A stretch of 64,000 bases of DNA from contig CAILKP010000069.1 of assembly GCA_903834785.1 (NCBI GenBank), positions 1 through 64,000 of the forward strand. Reading direction: 5' to 3'. The notes beneath the pieces are model-generated. The model worked only from the letters and a program-made list of their open reading frames with translations. It was not told the origin of the DNA and did not search any database. Of this stretch, positions 8,287-17,550 are shown in pieces. Position 1 is the stretch's first letter, and each line of letters starts with the position of its first letter. The position numbers were made by a program, and so were the translations under genes. The stretch is from an uncultured bacterium (GTDB lineage: Bacteria > Planctomycetota > Phycisphaerae > Phycisphaerales > UBA1924).

Positions 8287-9117
8287 GTGCTCCGCTCGCT
8301 GCGATTCACGTTTCTTGGCACCGGCACCTCATCGGGTGTCCCCGCCATCGCCTGCGACTGCGCCGTCTGCACCAGCACCGACCCGCGCGACCGGCGGCTG
8401 CGGACCTCCGCGGCGGTGCGCTTCACCGATTCTGATGGCCTGCCCCGCACCGTCCTGCTGGACTGCTCGCCGGATCTGCGCGAACAGGCCCTGCGCTTCG
8501 GCCTGCGGCGGTGCGATGCGGTGCTGTTTACGCACAACCACGTGGACCACACCTGGGGTGTTGACGAACTGCGGCGGTTCAACGTCGTGCAGAACTCGGC
8601 GATCCCGATCTACGCCGAACAGCACACCATGGAGCACCTCCAGCGGGTGTACAAGCACATCTTTGATCGCCAGAACAACGTCAACGACTCGTTTGTCGCC
8701 ACGCTTGTGCCCTGCCGTATGGCCGCGGGGGAACCCATCGAACTGCATGGCATGCGGTTCGAGCCGCTGCGGCTGATCCACGGCAAGCTGCCGATCGTGG
8801 GCTTCCGAATCGAGCCCGTCGAGCGGCTCGCCGCCGGTGAGACGTCGGCCTTCCCGCTTGCGTACTGCACCGATGTGTCCTCGATCCCGCCGGAAACCTG
8901 GCCCCGGCTCCGCGGCGTGCGGACACTGGTGCTTGATGCCCTGCGGTACAAGCACCACCCGACGCATCTGACAATGGATGAGGCCCTCCGCATCGCCGAG
9001 CGCGTCGGAGCCGACAACACCTACTTCATTCACATGTCGCACGACCTTGGCCACGCCCAGACACAAGCACAACTCCCCGACTCGGTGCATCTGGCCTACG
9101 ACGGACTGGTGATCTGA
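8287..9117 (+). CDS. MBL-fold metallohydrolase, PhnP-like
   Basis: 276 residues. LRFTFLGTGTSSGVPAIACDCAVC is the N-terminus of PhnP-type metallo-beta-lactamase-fold phosphodiesterases, with the extra Cys pair region (CDCAVC) that binds a structural metal in PhnP. The active-site motif HNHVDH (THNHVDHTWGV) and later His/Asp ligands (LLDCSPD, YCTDVSS, FIHMSHDLGH) support a two-metal hydrolase. PhnP acts on cyclic phosphate esters in phosphonate breakdown, but no phn genes are near, so the substrate is open. The start is GTG 8287. It is divergent from the aldo/keto reductase gene with 100 bp between starts. Confidence 0.87.
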   Translation: MLRSLRFTFLGTGTSSGVPAIACDCAVCTSTDPRDRRLRTSAAVRFTDSDGLPRTVLLDCSPDLREQALRFGLRRCDAVLFTHNHVDHTWGVDELRRFNVVQNSAIPIYAEQHTMEHLQRVYKHIFDRQNNVNDSFVATLVPCRMAAGEPIELHGMRFEPLRLIHGKLPIVGFRIEPVERLAAGETSAFPLAYCTDVSSIPPETWPRLRGVRTLVLDALRYKHHPTHLTMDEALRIAERVGADNTYFIHMSHDLGHAQTQAQLPDSVHLAYDGLVI

Positions 9118-9150
9118 CCGTCCCGCCTCGACGCGAGGCCGTCGCCGACT

Positions 9151-9492
9151 TTACAGACCGTCATCGACTTCATCATCGCGCTTCGGCAGCACGGTGCGGT
9201 GGTACAGCCCGCCGCCGTGGCGATACGCCGCACGGCCGATCAGGTGCGAGGCCACCGGTGCGGTGAGCATGAACAGCACGATCAGCAGCAGCGCAGCCCC
9301 GGCGGAAAACATGGTCCCAAGCCAGGTTGCCGCACCGATGGCGATGAATGCCACCCCCAGCGTACCGGCCTTGGATGCCGCCTGCATGCGCATGAGCGTG
9401 TCAGGCATACGCAGCACGCCCACAGCCGCCAGCAGCATAAACACAACACCGGGGACGATCACGGCCGCACCGATGTACTGGTGAATCTCCAC
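9151..9492 (-). CDS. mnhG: Na+/H+ antiporter Mrp subunit G
   Basis: 113 residues with three hydrophobic segments. The family pattern VGVLRMPDTLMRMQAASKAGTLGVAFIAIG matches MnhG/MrpG/PhaG, where the usual motif is R-x-P-D-x-x-x-R-x-H-A-x-x-K. It is the last gene of the seven-gene operon, and its start overlaps the stop of mnhF. The subunit is a small membrane part of the multisubunit cation/proton antiporter. Confidence 0.9.
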   Translation of the reverse strand: MEIHQYIGAAVIVPGVVFMLLAAVGVLRMPDTLMRMQAASKAGTLGVAFIAIGAATWLGTMFSAGAALLLIVLFMLTAPVASHLIGRAAYRHGGGLYHRTVLPKRDDEVDDGL

Positions 9493-9773
9493 TACTTGGC
9501 CCCCCGCTGGAGATAGTGGGCAAAGGCAACAGTTCCCAGGAACGCCACCAGCGCGATGATGATGGCCACCGCGATGAGCCCGGGGCGGTCTGACTGCATG
9601 GCGTAAATGCAGATGCCGGCGGCCGCGAACACCCCCAGCAGATCGAGAGCCACGACCCGGTCGGCCAGGGACGGCCCGCGGAGCAGCCGCACGCCCAGCA
9701 GCAGCATGCCCAGACCCAGCACCAGCAGCACGCCGGAGAAGAAGTACAGACGGAACGTGACGGGATCGATCAT
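9492..9773 (-). CDS. mnhF: Na+/H+ antiporter Mrp subunit F
   Basis: 93 residues, three hydrophobic helices. LLRGPSLADRVVALDLLG is the conserved MnhF/MrpF signature (GP-x-x-x-DR-x-x-A-x-D). It overlaps mnhE by 4 bp and mnhG by 1 bp, which indicates coupled translation. In the Mrp complex this subunit packs beside the small subunits E and G; homologues in Bacillus also export bile salts. Confidence 0.92.
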   Translation of the reverse strand: MIDPVTFRLYFFSGVLLVLGLGMLLLGVRLLRGPSLADRVVALDLLGVFAAAGICIYAMQSDRPGLIAVAIIIALVAFLGTVAFAHYLQRGAK

Positions 9774-10273
9774 CGCATCACCTCGATAATGCGGCGTTCA
9801 AAGCCCTCCTTGATCTCGCGCCGGCGCTCGGCCGCATCGCCCAGATCCATGAAGTGCACCAGCAAGCGGCGGCGATCGGGCGAGATATCCAGACTCAGCG
9901 TGCCGGGCGTAAGCGTGACCATGCACGCCAGGATCGTGGCCTCGGCATCGGTCAGTTCCTCGAGCGGCACGGCCAGCACGCCGGGTTTGCTGGCACTGAG
10001 CGGTGCAACGCTCAGGTACGCCATCTTGATGTTGGACTTGACCAACTCGCTGACAAAGTACAGCAGCAGTGAAATCGCAAGCCACACCCGTCGGAGCGGA
10101 TTGATCGCCCCGCCCGGCCGACCCAACTGCTGGCGCGACTTGCCCTCACGCGGCTCGCGCCAGCACAGCCGCAGCAGCAGCCAGCCCGCAGCAGCACCAA
10201 GTGCAAGGCCCACGCCGTTCTGCGGCCCGATGGACAGCATCCACACCAGCGCCAGAATACCCGTCACGATCAC
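9770..10273 (-). CDS. mnhE: Na+/H+ antiporter Mrp subunit E
   Basis: 167 residues. Hydrophobic N-terminus, then LLLYFVSELVKSNIKMAYL and the C-terminal cytoplasmic pattern ACMVTLTPGTLSLDI with VHFMDL, as in MnhE/MrpE. It overlaps mnhD and mnhF by 4 bp each. A small basic insert (REPREGKSRQQLGRPGG) separates the first helices from the conserved part. Confidence 0.92.
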   Translation of the reverse strand: MIVTGILALVWMLSIGPQNGVGLALGAAAGWLLLRLCWREPREGKSRQQLGRPGGAINPLRRVWLAISLLLYFVSELVKSNIKMAYLSVAPLSASKPGVLAVPLEELTDAEATILACMVTLTPGTLSLDISPDRRRLLVHFMDLGDAAERRREIKEGFERRIIEVMR

Positions 10274-11976
10274 CGCTGAGATGGCACACCTCCTGCCGAT
10301 GCGGCGGCCGGAGCCGGTTCGGATGCAGATGCAGGCCTGCCAGCAGTCGGCCCGAGCACGGCGCGGATGTACGCCTGCGGCTCCAGCAACTCACGCGCGG
10401 CACGCTCGGCAACGCGATAGCAAGGACCGGCAAGCACACCCAGTGCAACGGTGGCCACAGCCATCACAGCCACGACCGTCATCATGATCGGTACGCCGCG
10501 GGGGCCGATGTCCGCCGCATCGATGGCTTCATCCGTCGGGTGCTGCCCCGCGGCAGCCAGATCCGCCGCGTCCGGTGTCACTTTCCAGAACGCCTCCGAC
10601 CAGATCTTGGTCATGGAATAGAGCGTCAGCACGCCGGTTCCCAGTGCCGCGGCCACGATGATCCACTCCCCGCCCGCCAGCCCCGCCCGCACCAGCACCA
10701 GCTTGGCCCAGAAGCCGGTGGCCACCGGCACACCAGCCAGTGACATGGCCGTGACCATGAACAGCACCGCCAGCCATGGACGGGTGAGGTAGAGATCACC
10801 CAGCCGCGCCAGAACCGTCGTTCCGCGGAGCTTGAGCACGATGCCGCCAACCAGGAACAAGTTGGTCTTGACAATGGCATGGTGAACCAGGAACAGCACC
10901 GTACCGGCCAGAGCCATCACGGCGAACTCGGGGATCGCCGCATTTACAGCCGAAGTCGACGCCGACGCGGAGGCACCGGCGGCCACGGACCCGCCCGGCA
11001 GCCCGTCAGCGACAGCCGCACCCGTGACCGCCAGGCCCATGAGCATGTAGCCGATCTGGCTGACAGAGTGAAAGGCCAGGATCCGGCGAATCTCCGTCTG
11101 CACCGCGGCACCAAACACACCGATGACCATCGTCAGCCCCGACACCGCGAGCATGATCGTGTACACCATCTGCGGCTCGTGGCTGAAGATCAGCGTGAAC
11201 GTGCGGATGATTGCGTAGATGCCCACCTTGCTCAGCAGCCCGGCAAAGAGCGCCGCGATGACCGGCGGCGGAGTCTGGTACGAGGCCGGAAGCCAGAAGA
11301 ACATCGGGAACACCGCGGCCTTGATGCCAAAGCTCACGAAGAACAGCAACCCCAGCGAGACGGCCAGGGCCGAGTTCTCGACGGCGGCGAACTTCACCGC
11401 CAGATCGGCCATGTTCAGCGTCCCGGTCACGGCATAGAGCACACCGACACCGGAAAGAAACAGCATCGAGGAGATGAGACTCAGCGTGACGTACTTGGTG
11501 GCACCCTCCAACTGGCCCCGCTGGCCGCCGAGGGTCATCAGCACGAACGAGGCCATGAGCATGACCTCAAACCACACATAGAGGTTGAAGATGTCACCGG
11601 TGACAAAAGCGCCGGACACCGCGGCGAGCATGCCGTGAACCAGTGCGTGGTAACCACCGGCCTCCCGACGCTGGCCGATACCGCCCAGCGAAAACAGCAC
11701 GATGCACACGGCGAGAAAGCCGTTGATGAGAAGCATGATGCAGGCCAGCGTGTCGGCAACCAGCGTGATGCCAAAGGGTGCGGGCCAGTTGCCCATCTGG
11801 CTGGCCACAGGACCGCTGGCCGAAACCTGCTGGAACAGCGCGACCGCGCTGGCAAGCAGGCCCGCGGCACCGGCGATGCTGATTCCCCGCTGGAGCGTGC
11901 GGTGCCGCCAGGCCAGTACGCACAGCACGGCGGCGGTCAGCGGGATCAGGATGGGGGCTGCCAGCAGCAGACTCAT
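10270..11976 (-). CDS. mnhD: Na+/H+ antiporter Mrp subunit D
   Basis: 568 residues, a polytopic relative of complex I subunits NuoM/NuoN. Proton-channel family features include VWFEVMLMASFVLMTLGG (the key Glu in a membrane helix), the Lys-bearing helix FGIKAAVFPMFFWLPASY and the helix-breaking HHAIVKTNLFLVGG. It carries the large ion-translocating fold together with MnhA. The C-terminus is long and Ala/Pro/Ser-rich. It overlaps mnhC and mnhE by 4 bp each. Confidence 0.94.
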   Translation of the reverse strand: MSLLLAAPILIPLTAAVLCVLAWRHRTLQRGISIAGAAGLLASAVALFQQVSASGPVASQMGNWPAPFGITLVADTLACIMLLINGFLAVCIVLFSLGGIGQRREAGGYHALVHGMLAAVSGAFVTGDIFNLYVWFEVMLMASFVLMTLGGQRGQLEGATKYVTLSLISSMLFLSGVGVLYAVTGTLNMADLAVKFAAVENSALAVSLGLLFFVSFGIKAAVFPMFFWLPASYQTPPPVIAALFAGLLSKVGIYAIIRTFTLIFSHEPQMVYTIMLAVSGLTMVIGVFGAAVQTEIRRILAFHSVSQIGYMLMGLAVTGAAVADGLPGGSVAAGASASASTSAVNAAIPEFAVMALAGTVLFLVHHAIVKTNLFLVGGIVLKLRGTTVLARLGDLYLTRPWLAVLFMVTAMSLAGVPVATGFWAKLVLVRAGLAGGEWIIVAAALGTGVLTLYSMTKIWSEAFWKVTPDAADLAAAGQHPTDEAIDAADIGPRGVPIMMTVVAVMAVATVALGVLAGPCYRVAERAARELLEPQAYIRAVLGPTAGRPASASEPAPAAASAGGVPSQR

Positions 11977-12320
11977 TGCTCGGTGGCCCTCATGTCATCA
12001 AGGTCATCACTGCCGATCTCCTGATACGCCCTCCTGAGCAGCACGATGGCAAACGCCGTGACCGCAAAGCCGATGACGATCGCGGTGAGGATGAGCGCCG
12101 GCGGCAGCGGATCGGTGTACGGAGCGGCCAGGGCGGTCTGTCCCTCGTCGATCAGCGGCGGCCGTCCGCGACGCACACCGACGGAGGAGAAGATCAGCAG
12201 ATTGGCGGCGTGACCGATGAGCACCAGTCCGAGCACCAGCTTGAGCAGACTGCGGCGCAGCAGCAGGTACACCGCCGCGGTGAAGAGCACACCAACCGTG
12301 ATGGCCAGCAGCACACCCAA
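11973..12320 (-). CDS. mnhC: Na+/H+ antiporter Mrp subunit C
   Basis: 115 residues, three helices, related to NuoK. LVLGLVLIGHAANLLIFSSVG and DPLPPALILTAIVIGFAVTAF are the diagnostic MnhC motifs. The likely TTG start directly follows the mnhB stop (TAGTTG) and is preceded by GGAGGA. It overlaps mnhD by 4 bp. Confidence 0.93.
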   Translation of the reverse strand: MGVLLAITVGVLFTAAVYLLLRRSLLKLVLGLVLIGHAANLLIFSSVGVRRGRPPLIDEGQTALAAPYTDPLPPALILTAIVIGFAVTAFAIVLLRRAYQEIGSDDLDDMRATEQ

Positions 12321-12743
12321 CTAGTCCTCCAGCAGTTCAAGGGCCATGGAAGCGACAACACCCAGCACCGTCAGGTACACACCGATATCAAACGTGACTG
12401 GTGTGCCGATCTTCAGTTCCCCCACCGCAGGTACGGCGAAGGTGCCCCAGACCCCGGTAAAGACCGGCTGCCCGTGCAGCAGCGGTGCCCAGAGGCCACT
12501 GATGATGGCCACCAGCAGGCCGATGCCGAGATAGGTGCGAGGGTCGAGTACGAGCAGCCGCCGGGCCGACGGGCTGCCACAGGAATAGGCCTGCAGAACC
12601 ACCGCGGCAGCCGCGATGAGGCCACCGACAAAGCCTCCTCCCGGCGCGTTGTGGCCACGCAGCAGTGCCGCGACCGACAGCAGCACCAGCAGGGGCACCA
12701 GGAGCCGCGTTGCCGACTGCAGGATGACGGAGCGAATGATCAC
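12321..12743 (-). CDS. mnhB: Na+/H+ antiporter Mrp subunit B
   Basis: 140 residues, four hydrophobic helices. [17 protein letters not shown] is the hallmark MnhB/MrpB motif, and [18 protein letters not shown] is the conserved C-terminal helix. Its start overlaps the end of mnhA by 4 bp. As a separate gene it shows this is the seven-gene (group 1) form of the operon and not the form with A and B fused. Confidence 0.93.
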   Translation of the reverse strand: MIIRSVILQSATRLLVPLLVLLSVAALLRGHNAPGGGFVGGLIAAAAVVLQAYSCGSPSARRLLVLDPRTYLGIGLLVAIISGLWAPLLHGQPVFTGVWGTFAVPAVGELKIGTPVTFDIGVYLTVLGVVASMALELLED

Positions 12744-15226
12744 GAGGGCACACCATCCTTGCCGTCTTCCGCTGCCGCGGTGCCGGAATCATGGCCGGCA
12801 CCCGGGCCCGTACCAGCACGCCGCGCTGTCGCCGATATTTCCCCGGACCGCGTCGGGCGGATCCGCAGCAGTGTCCAGATGCCCACCGCAGCGATGCCCA
12901 GCACCGTGATCTCACCCATCGTGTCCAGCGCACGGAAGTCAACCAGAATCACATTCACGACGTTGCGGCCGTAGCCCTCGGTCAGCGACCGCTCGGCAAA
13001 GAAGTGGGAGATCGGCTGCGCGGCAAGGTTGGACTGGGCAGCAAGTACCAGCCCCGTCATCAGCACGCCCACTCCGATGGCAATGCCCGCATCGAAAATC
13101 CTGGCTGGGCGCGACGACTTACCGTTGAACCGCGGCAGCCGGAAGACCACCAGCAGCAGAATGATCACGCTGAGCGTCTCGACGGCGAACTGCGTCATCG
13201 CGACATCCGGGGCACCGAAGACCACAAACAGCAGCGCGATGCAGTAGCCCACCAGTCCAACGGCGACGATCGCCGCCAGCCGCGAACCCACCAGCGTCGC
13301 GGCAACCGCCCCGGCGATGATCAGCGATACAAGCACGCCTTCGATCATCGTCGTGTCGGCCTTGACATCACCCAGTAGGTCTCGCCCGAGGAACGCCCCA
13401 CCACTGCCGGCAAGTGCCAGCCCGGCACTTGCCAGCACCGCGAGCATGACGATGCGGATGTACACCCGCAGCGAACCGTTCTGAAAGATGCGAGTCGAGA
13501 GCGACGCCAGCCCCAGCACGCCACCGTGAAAGATCGCTTCATAGGCCCGCTCGGCAGTGAGCCAGTCAAGCTTGTCCAGCGGCGCGGTGATCGCTCGCCA
13601 GCGTGCCCGCAGCACAAACAGTCCCACTCCCGCGGCAATGGCACCGAGGCTGATGTACAGCGCGGGGCCGAGGTGCAGCAGGTGGCCCAGCGACAGATCA
13701 ACCGGCATGGCCGCCAGTTCGCCGCGAGGAACACCCGCAACCGCTGCCGCCGCGGCACGGACAATCGGCTCGGCGAAGAGCCAAGGCGCGATCCCGGCAA
13801 CCAGACCAGCCACACCAAGGGCGACCGGCCCGAGCCACAGCCGCACCGGCCCTTCGTGGGGTGGCTCGCTGGTTGACATCAGCGGGCCGATGAAGGGCTT
13901 GAGACCCACCAGCAACGCCAGCAGCACCGTCAGCACGCTGGCCACCGCCGCGGCAACAACCAGCACCGCACCGAGCATGCTGCCGGGACCACCTGCCAGC
14001 ATCGTCACCAGAACCTGCTCTTTGGCGGCAAAGCCCAGCAGCGGCGGCACACCCATCATGCTGATGGTGGCGGTCACGGCGGCAGCGGCGGTAAACGGCA
14101 TGACCCGGCCCAGCCCACCCACTTGCTCGACATCCTTCAGATGAACGGCGTGGTCAACCGCTCCGGCAACCATGAACAGCGCACCCTTGAAGCACGCGTG
14201 GGCGAGGATGTACGTCGCCAGCCCGGCCGCGGTTGCCGCGGCGGCACCTGCCACTGGGGCCGCACTGACAGCGCCGATGAGCATGACCATCATGCCCAGC
14301 GAGCTGACGGTGGAGTACGCGAGTACCCGCTTGAAGTGTGTCTGACGGGAGGCGACAAACGCCCCCCACAGCATGGTCAGGCCGCCGACGACCGAGAGTG
14401 TGATCGTCCACCCCTGCGGCCCCCCGCTGCCCCCGCCGAGGATGGGAGTCAGCCGAGCAAGCAGGTACACGCCGGCCTTGACCATCGTCGACGAATGCAG
14501 GTACGCCGAGACCGGCGAGGGGGCGGTCATCGCTCCGGGAAGCCAGAAGTGAAACGGAATCTGGGCACTCTTGGTAAACGCGCCGATGAGTACAAGCACC
14601 ACGATCGGCGTGTAGAGCTCGCTGCCCGAAGCCGTAAAGCCCGAGGCCAGCATGCTCGAGAGCTCCCCGGTTCCCGAGGCCAGTTGCAGCAGCACCAGCC
14701 CTGCCAGCAGTGCCAGCCCGCCCGAACCGGTGACCACCAGGGCCTGCAGAGCCGCCTTGCGGGCCTTGGCATCTTTGTGGTCAAAGCCAATGAGCAGATA
14801 CGACGTAACGCTGGTGAGTTCCCAGAAGATAAACAGCGTGAGGATGTTGTCGGCCAGCACCAGCCCGAGCATGGAGGCCATGAAGCCCATCAGATACGCG
14901 TAGAACCGCCCCAGCAGCGCATCATCCTGCAAGTACGAGCTTGCGTAGAGGACGATGAACAGGCCGACCCCGGTCACCAGCAGGGCAAAGAGCAGACTCA
15001 GCCCGTCAAGCGAGAAGGAAAGCGATACACCGAGTTCGGGAACCCACGCGATGGCTTGCCGCAGCGTCTGCCCCTGGGCAATCACCGGAACCTGAGCGGC
15101 GAAGTACACCGCCGTCACGCCGACGACGGCGGCTAGCAGGTAGCCCGTGGCGCGACCCGCCAGGCGGCACACCGCCGGGGCCAGCATCGCAGTGATCGCC
15201 AGGATAGAGACGGCCTGTAGAAGCAA
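12740..15226 (-). CDS. mnhA: Na+/H+ antiporter Mrp subunit A
   Basis: About 828 residues. The N-terminal two thirds are a NuoL-like transporter with [39 protein letters not shown], the His-containing [18 protein letters not shown] and [13 protein letters not shown]. The C-terminal part has the additional MnhA helices, including [22 protein letters not shown] and the MbhE-like end [19 protein letters not shown]. It begins the operon. The frame is open to a GTG at 15262, but AAGGAG at 15238-15243 lies within that extension and points to TTG 15226 or the later ATG 15187; the start is uncertain. Together A to G form a secondary Na+(K+)/H+ antiporter for pH and salt homeostasis. Confidence 0.94.
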   Translation of the reverse strand: MLLQAVSILAITAMLAPAVCRLAGRATGYLLAAVVGVTAVYFAAQVPVIAQGQTLRQAIAWVPELGVSLSFSLDGLSLLFALLVTGVGLFIVLYASSYLQDDALLGRFYAYLMGFMASMLGLVLADNILTLFIFWELTSVTSYLLIGFDHKDAKARKAALQALVVTGSGGLALLAGLVLLQLASGTGELSSMLASGFTASGSELYTPIVVLVLIGAFTKSAQIPFHFWLPGAMTAPSPVSAYLHSSTMVKAGVYLLARLTPILGGGSGGPQGWTITLSVVGGLTMLWGAFVASRQTHFKRVLAYSTVSSLGMMVMLIGAVSAAPVAGAAAATAAGLATYILAHACFKGALFMVAGAVDHAVHLKDVEQVGGLGRVMPFTAAAAVTATISMMGVPPLLGFAAKEQVLVTMLAGGPGSMLGAVLVVAAAVASVLTVLLALLVGLKPFIGPLMSTSEPPHEGPVRLWLGPVALGVAGLVAGIAPWLFAEPIVRAAAAAVAGVPRGELAAMPVDLSLGHLLHLGPALYISLGAIAAGVGLFVLRARWRAITAPLDKLDWLTAERAYEAIFHGGVLGLASLSTRIFQNGSLRVYIRIVMLAVLASAGLALAGSGGAFLGRDLLGDVKADTTMIEGVLVSLIIAGAVAATLVGSRLAAIVAVGLVGYCIALLFVVFGAPDVAMTQFAVETLSVIILLLVVFRLPRFNGKSSRPARIFDAGIAIGVGVLMTGLVLAAQSNLAAQPISHFFAERSLTEGYGRNVVNVILVDFRALDTMGEITVLGIAAVGIWTLLRIRPTRSGEISATARRAGTGPGAGHDSGTAAAEDGKDGVPS

Positions 15227-15367
15227 AACCGAGCACACTCCTTGCAGCCACGAACGCGGCACTGCACCGACCGACCGGCATAAGCGGCCCGGGCATTGAT
15301 TGCGATGGTACGCGGCGGCTGGAGTTGCTTCGCCAGACTCGTCGCGAGCCGGGGTCGCTCAAAAACA

Positions 15368-15397
15368 CAGACGCACCCGAGAGGTCGGGTGCGTCTG
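15368..15397 (-). terminator. terminator after nusG
   Basis: A perfect 13-bp stem (cagacgcacccga / tcgggtgcgtctg) with a 4-base loop lies 26 bases past the nusG stop and is followed on the minus strand by TGTTTTTG. Confidence 0.85.
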
Positions 15398-15422
15398 ACA
15401 AAGGACTGCGATGGGCCGCTGC

Positions 15423-16115
15423 TCAGGTCTTGTCGCTCTTGGCGATCTGCCATTCCTCGAGTTCGACGGGGGCCTGGCGACCGAAGATGGTGACCAGCAC
15501 GCGGACGAGGCCCTTCTCGGGGTTGAGCTCGTCGACGGTGCCCTCGTAACCCTGGAACGGGCCTTCCTTGATCTGCACGTGCTCGCCCTTCTCAAAGACG
15601 AGCTTGATCATCGGCTGATCCTCGACCTTGTAGCTGGCGGCCTGCATCTTCTCGATCTCGTAGGCCTTCATCGGCGTGGGGCGGCCCTTGGTGCCGACGA
15701 AGTCACCGACGCCGGAGGTTTCCTTGATCAGGAAGAACACATCCTGCGGAATGCGGCCGTCGTCCTCGAGCTTCATTTCAACGAACACATAGCCGGGGTA
15801 CAGCTTGTTCTCGGTGACCTTCTGCTTGCCGTTCTTGATGGTCTTGGTCTTCTCGGTGGGCACCAGGATGCGGCCGACGAGGTGCTCCATGTGCTCGATC
15901 TGCACCTTGCGGAGCAGGGTGTCGCGGACCTGCGACTCCTTGTTGCTCGCCACGCGGAGCACGAACCAGTTCATACCCTCACGCACAACCGCATCACCGG
16001 GAGCGATGTGTGAGTTCTTCTCGGCCGCGGCCTTGACCGAAGCACTGACGACCACGGGGACGTCCGAGGCAACGGGCGAGGCGGACATCATCTTTTCGTT
16101 CGGGTCGATTGCCAT
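15423..16115 (-). CDS. nusG: transcription termination/antitermination factor NusG
   Basis: 230 residues, longer than the usual 180 because of an N-terminal extension of about 45 residues. The NGN domain begins at MNWFVLRVASNKESQVRDTLL and includes NKLYPGYVFVEMKL. The KOW domain is the C-terminal segment KGEHVQIKEGPFQGYEGTVDELNPEKGLVRVLVTIFGR. NusG binds RNA polymerase, modulates pausing and links it to Rho or the ribosome. It follows secE by 51 bp, the classic secE-nusG pair, and ends the translation/secretion block with a strong terminator. Confidence 0.96.
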   Translation of the reverse strand: MAIDPNEKMMSASPVASDVPVVVSASVKAAAEKNSHIAPGDAVVREGMNWFVLRVASNKESQVRDTLLRKVQIEHMEHLVGRILVPTEKTKTIKNGKQKVTENKLYPGYVFVEMKLEDDGRIPQDVFFLIKETSGVGDFVGTKGRPTPMKAYEIEKMQAASYKVEDQPMIKLVFEKGEHVQIKEGPFQGYEGTVDELNPEKGLVRVLVTIFGRQAPVELEEWQIAKSDKT

Positions 16116-16166
16116 GGGGCGGGCCTCCGTGCGGTGCGATTCAAAGACAGGCGGGCCAAGGGCGGG

Positions 16167-16850
16167 TCAGCTCGGCAGCACACCCAGCAGCTTGAAGAAG
16201 TTCTCGAACACTCGGTCAAACAGGAACAGCGAGAGCGTCACCAGCACACAGGCGGCGATGACCACGTAGGTGCTGCCGATGATCTCGCGCGGGGTCGACC
16301 AGTTCACCCGCTTCATCTCAAAGTCCGTGGCGATCAGGAACTCGACGGTGCCCTGACGCACACCCACCAGCCAGTACGCCACCAGCGCCCCGCCCATGAT
16401 GACCACCGAGGCCATCAGACCGGAGAGCAGCGTTGGCTCGATCATCGCCACCGGCGTGCGGCGGCTGACCGCGGTGCGGGGTCCGTCCGCCGGTGCTGCC
16501 GCCCCCGGAGCGATCGAAAAGATCTGTGTCGGGTCGGCCTTCTCAGCCAGAGCCATGGATTTGACCAGAATGCTCTGGCCAGTCACTTCCGCAACCTGGG
16601 CGGAGCCCAGAACCGCCGGCGTGACGCCGGCATCGGAGGCACCGAAGAGTGTTACGGTCGCGCCGGGCTTGACCTCGGCGGCCACGGAGCGAACGTCGAG
16701 GTTCCAGCCGGCCTTGGGCAGCTTGTCGGCGATCAGCGCCGCCTGATTCCAGAGCCAGGCCGCCATGGCGACGGTGACAAGCGCGATCAGACCCGCAGTC
16801 ATGACCCGAACCAGGTAACCCTGACCGGCCTTGTAGATGCCAAACGACAT
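16167..16850 (-). CDS. secE: preprotein translocase subunit SecE, extended form
   Basis: 227 residues, far longer than typical SecE (about 60-130). The genuine SecE part is C-terminal: an amphipathic segment LIATDFEMKRVNWSTPREIIGSTYVVIAACVL and the final membrane helix. It is preceded by an extra N-terminal membrane helix (about residues 15-36), a soluble region of about 90 residues rich in Ala/Val (ADKLP to VSRRTP) and a second helix (SGLMASVVIMGGALVAYWLVG). SecE clamps SecY in the translocon. The ATG at 16850 was chosen; frame upstream to 16925 lacks homology and runs toward the tRNA-Trp terminator. Position before nusG supports the call. Confidence 0.9.
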   Translation of the reverse strand: MSFGIYKAGQGYLVRVMTAGLIALVTVAMAAWLWNQAALIADKLPKAGWNLDVRSVAAEVKPGATVTLFGASDAGVTPAVLGSAQVAEVTGQSILVKSMALAEKADPTQIFSIAPGAAAPADGPRTAVSRRTPVAMIEPTLLSGLMASVVIMGGALVAYWLVGVRQGTVEFLIATDFEMKRVNWSTPREIIGSTYVVIAACVLVTLSLFLFDRVFENFFKLLGVLPS

Positions 16851-16967
16851 GCTGACCCTTGGGCAAGAGGAAGATCGCGGGCCGCCGGAGGGACGGGCGG
16901 GACGCGGGAAAGACGGGGCACACACCGCCGCGAGACCGGCGAGCTATCTCGCGGCTTACGAAACAAA

Positions 16968-16999
16968 GGGCCCGTCGGGTTGTCACCCGATCAGGCCCA
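16968..16999 (-). terminator. hairpin downstream of tRNA-Trp
   Basis: On the minus strand GGGCCTGATCGGGT pairs with ACCCGACGGGCCC around a GACA loop and is followed by TTTGTTTC. It sits immediately after the tRNA-Trp gene and before secE, so it could terminate or attenuate transcription entering secE-nusG. Confidence 0.65.
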
Positions 17000-17001
17000 T
17001 G

Positions 17002-17074
<73 letters not shown>

Positions 17075-17125
17075 ATGGGTCGTACGCCAGTGTTCATCAC
17101 GCGGGCCTGATCAGCCCGCGGCGAA

Positions 17126-17308
17126 TCACTTGCGCTTGATCTTGTGCAGCGTGTGCTTGCGCAGTCGCGGGCAGTACTTCTTGAAGCCGGCCTTGACCTT
17201 GTCGGGGATACCGCCCTTGACGGGGATCTCGGTGCGGTAGTTCAGATCACCGCTCTCAGTGCATTGCAGCCACACGTACTCGCGGGCGAGGGACTTGCCT
17301 TTGGCCAT
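17126..17308 (-). CDS. rpmG: 50S ribosomal protein L33
   Basis: 60 residues. The family pattern is clear: VWLQCTESGDLNYRTE, then KKYCPRLRKHTLHKIKRK. Zinc-binding L33 forms carry two CxxC pairs; here each pair keeps only its first Cys (CTES and CPRL), so zinc binding is probably lost. This is a zinc-independent (C-minus) type that still looks derived from a C-plus ancestor. It lies between tuf and tRNA-Trp, where rpmG is commonly found. Confidence 0.93.
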   Translation of the reverse strand: MAKGKSLAREYVWLQCTESGDLNYRTEIPVKGGIPDKVKAGFKKYCPRLRKHTLHKIKRK

Positions 17309-17413
17309 TGGTCAGACTCCGGACAGAAAAAGTGAGACGTAAGAAGAGGTCAGCGAAGCAATCAAACCTGCCTTCGATGCGGAGCACGATCTGCTCCGAG
17401 CGTTGGCTAAAAC

Positions 17414-17439
17414 GGCCCGTCGGGAAATCCCGACGGGCC
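17414..17439 (-). terminator. terminator after tuf
   Basis: A perfect 11-bp stem (ggcccgtcggg / cccgacgggcc) with loop aaat. On the minus strand it is followed by GTTTTAGC. It lies about 110 bases past the tuf stop and separates tuf from rpmG. Confidence 0.75.
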
Positions 17440-17550
17440 GCGTCTGTTGATACATAGTAGGCCTTCGCAGGTCGTTAAACCAGCGTTTTCAGGCCCGGTC
17501 CGGGATCAGAGCCGCGTCAGGAAGCGACCCGTTTATCCGGACCAACTCGA

